35,916 bases of DNA from an uncultured Alistipes sp. (GTDB lineage Bacteria; Bacteroidota; Bacteroidia; Bacteroidales; Rikenellaceae): the NCBI GenBank assembly GCA_947178025.1, contig CAMWWU010000003.1, forward strand, positions 1-35,916, in the 5' to 3' direction. Both the position numbers and the translations under genes were made by a program. Of this stretch, positions 31,968 to 35,916 are shown piece by piece; position 1 is the stretch's first letter; every line of letters begins with the position of its first letter. The notes under the pieces are model-generated. The model worked only from the letters and a program-made list of their open reading frames with translations, was not told where the DNA came from and ran no database searches.

Positions 31968-32972
31968 CTATTTGCACTCCTGCTGCCAGATCAGGGCCGA
32001 GGCGCCGAGGATGGCGGCGTTCTTGCCCTGGATGCCGCTCGGGAGCAGCTTCACCTTGTTCTTGAACACGAAGCACATGTTCTCCTCCATGTACCACTGC
32101 GTCGGCTCGAAGATCAGCTTGCCGGCCTTGGAGAGTCCGCCGAAGAGGAAGATCGCCTCGGGCGAGGTCACCGTCACCACGTCGGCCAGCGCCCGGCCCA
32201 GCATCTCGCCCGTGAAGCGGAACGTTTCGAGCGCCACGGGGTCGCCCTGCTCGGCAGCGGCCGAGATCATCGAGGCGTCGAAATCGTCGTAGGCGATGCC
32301 GCGCAGCTTGCTCGGCGCCGACATGCGGGCCATCATCTCGAACGCCGTGCGCTTGATGCCCGTCGCCGAAACGTAGGTCTCCAGACAGCCGCGGCGGCCG
32401 CAGCCGCACTCGCGGCCGTTGCGCTCCACGATCACGTGGCCGAACTCGCCGGCGAAACCGTCGTGTCCGTAGATCATCTCGCCGTTGGCCACGAATCCCG
32501 AGCCGAGCCCCGTGCCGAGCGTAATCATGATGAAATCGCGCATGCCCCGGGCATTTCCGTAGATCATCTCGCCGATCGTCGCGGCATTGGCATCGTTGGT
32601 GATGAGGGTCTTGACTCCGCCGAAACGCTGCGAGATATCCGCCGCCAGCCGGAAGATCCGGCGCGACGGGTCGGTGTCGGTCTCGTCCTCGCGGAAGCGC
32701 CAGAGGTTGGCGGGCGTCTCGACCGTACCTTTATGATAATTGGCGTTGGGAGCGCCGATACCGATACCGGTGAGTTCGTAGTCGAACGACAGGCTGTCGG
32801 CGAGCGCACGCATCGCCTGGCAGAGATCGTCGACATAAGCCGGATAGTCGTCCAGATAAGGGTATTTCTTGGTCGAGATGACCGATTCGGCATAGAGATC
32901 GCCGTTTTCGTCGACCAGACCGAACGCGGTGTTTATTCCGCCGATATCCACGCCGATAGCAAGTTTTTTCAT
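31968..32972 (-). CDS. ROK-family glucokinase-like sugar kinase
   Basis: A 334-aa cytoplasmic sugar kinase, probably phosphorylating glucose or an N-acetylhexosamine with ATP. The phosphate-binding start AIGVDIGGINTAFGLVD, the catalytic-Asp segment ITNDANAATIGE, MITLGTGLGSGFVANGE, the sugar-binding GEFGHV and the zinc motif ECGCGRRGCLET are all present, and there is no helix-turn-helix, so it is an enzyme rather than a regulator. ATG 32972 begins MKKLAIGVDIGG; upstream sequence is promoter. The motif set cannot separate glucokinase from N-acetylmannosamine or fructose kinases; ManNAc kinase is not required if the AGE epimerase acts first. Confidence 0.88.
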   Translation of the reverse strand: MKKLAIGVDIGGINTAFGLVDENGDLYAESVISTKKYPYLDDYPAYVDDLCQAMRALADSLSFDYELTGIGIGAPNANYHKGTVETPANLWRFREDETDTDPSRRIFRLAADISQRFGGVKTLITNDANAATIGEMIYGNARGMRDFIMITLGTGLGSGFVANGEMIYGHDGFAGEFGHVIVERNGRECGCGRRGCLETYVSATGIKRTAFEMMARMSAPSKLRGIAYDDFDASMISAAAEQGDPVALETFRFTGEMLGRALADVVTVTSPEAIFLFGGLSKAGKLIFEPTQWYMEENMCFVFKNKVKLLPSGIQGKNAAILGASALIWQQECK

Positions 32973-33007
32973 AATATCGTCAACGATTAAGAAGTTGGAA
33001 TTTTCTT

Positions 33008-33038
33008 CAAAGTTAGGACAAAATTCGGCCACTCCAAA
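33008..33038 (-). promoter_or_regulatory. Promoter of the ROK kinase gene
   Basis: On the minus strand TTTG (33038 to 33035), 19 bases, then TAACTTTG (33015 to 33008), a full consensus match 35 bases before the ATG at 32972. Confidence 0.7.
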
Positions 33039-33047
33039 CTTTTTTCG

Positions 33048-33055
33048 TAATTTTG
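33048..33055 (+). promoter_or_regulatory. -7 box of the polyprenyl synthetase promoter
   Basis: TAATTTTG matches TAnnTTTG, 34 bases before the ATG at 33090; a weak TTCG lies 20 bases upstream and overlaps the divergent ROK kinase promoter. Confidence 0.5.
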
Positions 33056-33089
33056 GGACATAATAAAAGACGAAAAAGCGATTCAGGTC

Positions 33090-34061
33090 ATGCAAACCAA
33101 CGAGCGACTGCTCTCCGCAATCGAAAATTATCTGGCTCAGGCCGAGTTCCCGGCCGAACCCGAACTGCTCTACGCCCCGATCGGCTACTCGCTCTCGGGC
33201 GGCGGCAAACGGATCCGTCCGATGCTCGTGCTGCTCTGCTGCAACCTCTTCTCGGAGGAGGTGCAGCACGCACTGCCCGCAGCGGCGGCCGTGGAGATGT
33301 TCCACAACTTCACGCTGCTGCACGACGACATCATGGACAACGCCGCCGTGCGGCGCGGCAAGCCGTCGGTATACGCCAAGTGGGGCCGCAACGTAGCGAT
33401 CCTCTCGGGCGACGCGATGCTCATCTGCGCCTACCGGCTCCTCTCGGAGTCTCCGGCGCAGCTGCTGCCGCGCATCCTGAGGACCTTCGACGACATGGCC
33501 CTCGAAGTGTGCGAGGGACAGCAGTACGACATGGATTTCGAGCAGAAGCAGAAGGTCTCGGTCGTGGAGTACATGCACATGATCGAGCTCAAGACCTCGG
33601 CGCTGCTCGCCGGGTCGGCCGTGATCGGCGCCCTCCTGGGCGGCGCTTCGGAGGAGGACTGCCGCAAGCTGCGCCGCTTCGCCGTCGAGTTGGGTCTCGC
33701 GTTCCAGTTGCAGGACGACCTGCTCGACAGCTACGGCGACCAGCGGCTCGGCAAGGCGATCGGCGGCGACATCCTCGAAGGCAAGAAGACCTACCTGATG
33801 ATTACGGCCATGAGCCGCGCCGAGGAGAGCGCCCGCGACGTACTGCGCAACGCCTACCGCGACCCGATGCTCACCGACGCCGAGAAGATCGCCGCCGTGA
33901 AGGCCATCTACGACCGTTACGACGTGCCGCGCCTGGCCGAGCAGCAGATCTCGCTGCGCTTCGAGCGGGCGCTGGGCATCCTCGACACGCTCTCGGTCGA
34001 ACACTCCCGCACGCAGCCGCTGCGCGAGTTCGCCCTGAGTCTGATGGGACGGAGCAAATAG
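33090..34061 (+). CDS. Polyprenyl (trans-isoprenyl) diphosphate synthetase
   Basis: All-alpha trans-prenyltransferase that condenses isopentenyl diphosphate onto an allylic primer. The 323-aa protein has GGGKRIRPMLVLL, the first aspartate-rich motif LLHDDIMD with the following RRGKPSVYAKWG, EVCEGQQYDMDFE, and the second aspartate-rich motif QLQDDLLDSYGD, plus GKAIGGDILEGKKTYL. Residues before the first motif (FHNFT) are aromatic at -5, which fits a chain-length control seen in shorter-chain (farnesyl/geranylgeranyl) enzymes, but product length is uncertain. It is eight bases upstream of the U32 gene and likely co-transcribed with it. Confidence 0.92.
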   Translation: MQTNERLLSAIENYLAQAEFPAEPELLYAPIGYSLSGGGKRIRPMLVLLCCNLFSEEVQHALPAAAAVEMFHNFTLLHDDIMDNAAVRRGKPSVYAKWGRNVAILSGDAMLICAYRLLSESPAQLLPRILRTFDDMALEVCEGQQYDMDFEQKQKVSVVEYMHMIELKTSALLAGSAVIGALLGGASEEDCRKLRRFAVELGLAFQLQDDLLDSYGDQRLGKAIGGDILEGKKTYLMITAMSRAEESARDVLRNAYRDPMLTDAEKIAAVKAIYDRYDVPRLAEQQISLRFERALGILDTLSVEHSRTQPLREFALSLMGRSK

Positions 34062-34069
34062 ACCGCCGG

Positions 34070-35314
34070 ATGAAACGATCGGATATCGAAATCATGGCCC
34101 CCGTGGGCTCCTACGAGTCCCTCGCCGCGGCGATCCGGGCCGGCGCCGACTCGGTGTATTTCGGCGTCGGGAAGCTCAACATGCGCTCGGCCTCGGCAGC
34201 CAATTTCACGCTCGACGACCTGGCCCGGATCGTGCGCATCGCCCACGCGAGCGGCGTGAGGACCTACCTGACGGTCAACACGATCGTCTACGAAGACGAG
34301 CTGCGCGCCGTGCACGAAGTGATCAACCGCGCCCGGGCCGAGGGGGTCGACGCCATCATCGCCTCCGACCTGGCGGCCATTCTCTACGCCCGGCGCATCG
34401 GACAGGAGGTGCACATCTCGACCCAGAGCAACATCTCGAACTCCGAGGCCGTGAAGTTCTACGCCCAGTGGGCCGACACGGTGGTGCTGGCCCGCGAGCT
34501 GACGCTCGAACAGGTGGCGGCCATCCGCCGCGAGATCGTCGAGAACGACATCCGCGGTCCGCGCGGCGAACTGGTCGAAATCGAGATGTTCGCCCACGGC
34601 GCGCTCTGCATGTCGATCTCGGGCAAGTGCTACCTCTCGCTCTACGAAACCAACTGCTCGGCCAACCGCGGCGCCTGCCGCCAGCTGTGCCGCCGCAAAT
34701 ACACCGTCCGCGACCGCGAAACGGGCGCCGAGCTCGATGTCGACGGACGCTACGTCCTCTCGCCCAAGGACCTCTGCACGGTGGACTTCCTGGACCGGAT
34801 GATCGGCGCCGGCGTCCGCGTGCTGAAGATCGAGGGCCGCGCACGCGGCGCGGAGTACGTCAAGCGGGTCGTCGAGACCTACGACGAGGCGCTGCGCGCC
34901 ATCGAGGCCGGCACCTACACCCCCGAAGCGGCCGCGGGCTACAAGGCGCGGCTCGCCGAGGTCTTCAACCGCGGATTCTGGGAGGGCTACTACGCCGGGC
35001 GTCCCGTCGTGGAGCACAGCCCCGCCTACGGCTCCTCGGCCACGCGCCGCAAGGTCTACGTCGGCAAGGTCGTCAACTTCTACAAGAAAATATCGGTCGC
35101 CGAGGTCCTCGTCGAGGCCTCGCCGCTCGACGTCGGCGCGGAGATCTTCTTCCTCGGCCCCACGACGGGCGTCGCCGAGCAGCGCCTCGAAGAGCTGCAC
35201 GGTCCCGACGGCCAGCCCACCGGACGGGTCGTGCAGGGCGAGCTGTGCGCCATCCGCACCCCCGGCGTCGTCCGCCGCGGCGACCAGCTCTGCAAATTCG
35301 AAAAGGCGGAATAG
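34070..35314 (+). CDS. Peptidase U32 family protein (TrhP/YegQ-like)
   Basis: A 414-aa cytoplasmic protein of the U32 family. Although named peptidases, characterised members are RNA- or ubiquinone-hydroxylation factors holding a 4Fe-4S cluster. The start IMAPVGSYESLAAAIRAGADSVYFG is diagnostic, followed by VHISTQSNISNSEAVKFY and the cysteine signature CMSISGKCYLSLYETNCSANRG with further Cys in ACRQLCRRKY. A C-terminal beta-barrel (YVGKVVNFYKKISVAEVLVE to the end) is present as in YegQ/TrhP, which introduces 5-hydroxyuridine in tRNA from prephenate. ATG 34070 lies eight bases after the synthetase stop. TrhP identity is likely but not certain among U32 subgroups. Confidence 0.87.
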   Translation: MKRSDIEIMAPVGSYESLAAAIRAGADSVYFGVGKLNMRSASAANFTLDDLARIVRIAHASGVRTYLTVNTIVYEDELRAVHEVINRARAEGVDAIIASDLAAILYARRIGQEVHISTQSNISNSEAVKFYAQWADTVVLARELTLEQVAAIRREIVENDIRGPRGELVEIEMFAHGALCMSISGKCYLSLYETNCSANRGACRQLCRRKYTVRDRETGAELDVDGRYVLSPKDLCTVDFLDRMIGAGVRVLKIEGRARGAEYVKRVVETYDEALRAIEAGTYTPEAAAGYKARLAEVFNRGFWEGYYAGRPVVEHSPAYGSSATRRKVYVGKVVNFYKKISVAEVLVEASPLDVGAEIFFLGPTTGVAEQRLEELHGPDGQPTGRVVQGELCAIRTPGVVRRGDQLCKFEKAE

Positions 35315-35326
35315 ACGCGCCCCGCC

Positions 35327-35916
35327 ATGCGATCCGCCCCCGACATACCCGACGGAGTGCCGATGCCCCGACGCCTCGGGGCCATCCTCGCCATCGCCTT
35401 CGGCGTCGGGCTCTCGGTCCTCGACAGCGCCATCGCCAACGTCGCCCTGCCGACGCTCGGCCGCGAACTGGCCATCTCGTCGGCCGATACGGTATGGATC
35501 GTCAACGCCTACCAGCTGGCCATCGTCATCTCGCTGCTCCCCTGCTCGGCGCTGGGCGAGCGGATCGGCTACCGCCGGATCTACGTCGCCGGCATCGCGC
35601 TCTTCACTGCCGCCTCGGCCGGGTGTGCGCTGGCCGGATCGTTCGCGACGCTCGTCCTCGCACGCGTCGTGCAGGGCTTCGGCGCCGCGGCCGTCACATC
35701 GGTCAACACCACCCTGATCCGCATCGTCTACCCCCGGGCCCGCCTGGGCCGCGGACTGGGCATCAACGCCACGGTGGTCGCCGTGTCGTCGGTCGCCGGC
35801 CCCACCGTCGCCGCCGGCATCCTCGCCGCCGCCGACTGGCCGTGGCTCTTCGCCGTCAACATTCCGATAGGCAACGCGGCTTTAGCGCGGCGCCGACGCT
35901 TCCTCCCCGCAAATAC
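35327..35916 (+). CDS. DHA2-type MFS drug exporter, N-terminal part
   Basis: The first 196 codons of a major facilitator of the EmrB/QacA (14-span) type; the frame is open to the window end. The start MRSAPDIPDGVPMPRR is followed by the first span with LSVLDSAIANVALPTLGRELAIS (the DHA2 LD.TIVNVALP motif), VWIVNAYQLAIV, the loop motif ALGERIGYRRIYVAG, RVVQGFGAAAVTSVNTTLI, and span 5 with AVSSVAGPTVAAGI (motif C) and WPWLFAVNIPIG. Likely proton-driven efflux of small molecules; substrate unknown. ATG 35327 lies 12 bases after the U32 gene, so it is probably in the same operon. Confidence 0.88.
   Translation, partial: MRSAPDIPDGVPMPRRLGAILAIAFGVGLSVLDSAIANVALPTLGRELAISSADTVWIVNAYQLAIVISLLPCSALGERIGYRRIYVAGIALFTAASAGCALAGSFATLVLARVVQGFGAAAVTSVNTTLIRIVYPRARLGRGLGINATVVAVSSVAGPTVAAGILAAADWPWLFAVNIPIGNAALARRRRFLPAN

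Overview
The window is a gene-dense, GC-rich chromosomal segment that reads as a Bacteroidales genome, most likely Alistipes or a close Rikenellaceae relative. The evidence is the promoter style (repeated TTTG/TTG, 19-20 nt, TAnnTTTG upstream of genes), the near absence of Shine-Dalgarno sequences, Bacteroidetes-type families (DUF3078 outer-membrane protein, DUF3108, WbqC, insertion-type IspG, GH109-like oxidoreductase, OmpA/TPR lipoprotein), and a nan cluster of the Bacteroides type (lyase, AGE-type epimerase, MFS transporter). The genus is an inference. I see no tRNA, rRNA, CRISPR array, insertion sequence or prophage. No gene-free stretch exceeds 300 bases; the longest is 14282-14571.

Layout. 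1-541: 3' end of pnp. 724-2457: abundant-looking OmpA/TPR lipoprotein with its own promoter and terminator. 2643-3524: deoC. 3648-4957: a three-gene unit of a membrane-anchored 2[4Fe-4S] ferredoxin-like protein, a small two-span membrane protein and an ECF sigma factor. 4954-7981 (minus): DUF3078 outer-membrane protein, S41 C-terminal protease and a 76-aa membrane peptide, tightly coupled. 8067-8912: nfo. 8965-14281 (minus): sialic acid operon nanA, AGE epimerase, kelch mutarotase, MFS transporter and a creatininase-family hydrolase, with a strong promoter and a ROK regulator just upstream (14572-15783). 15874-19270 (minus): class III aminotransferase, trmH, rsgA and cvpA. 19497-21530: a GH2-fold protein lacking both catalytic glutamates. 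21448-24951 (minus): WbqC protein, ispG and a GH109-like oxidoreductase. 25087-30753: recG, DUF3108, a coiled-coil membrane protein and a phosphoethanolamine-transferase-like enzyme. 30815-32972 (minus): SGNH hydrolase and ROK sugar kinase. 33090-35916: polyprenyl synthetase, U32 protein and the start of a DHA2-type MFS exporter.

How it fits together. Much of the window is housekeeping (DNA repair, isoprenoids, ribosome assembly, tRNA methylation). Between the housekeeping genes are genes suited to a gut commensal feeding on host mucin glycans: uptake and breakdown of N-acetylneuraminate, a GH109-like enzyme, a GH2-fold protein, an SGNH esterase and a ROK kinase. The items most deserving follow-up are the ferredoxin/small-membrane-protein/sigma unit, whose two membrane proteins share an unusual WK...YWQ..GL....HL....H signature; the GH2 pseudoenzyme; the creatininase-family gene embedded in the nan operon; and an intrinsic-terminator-like hairpin lying inside the 5' coding region of the phosphoethanolamine-transferase-like gene.
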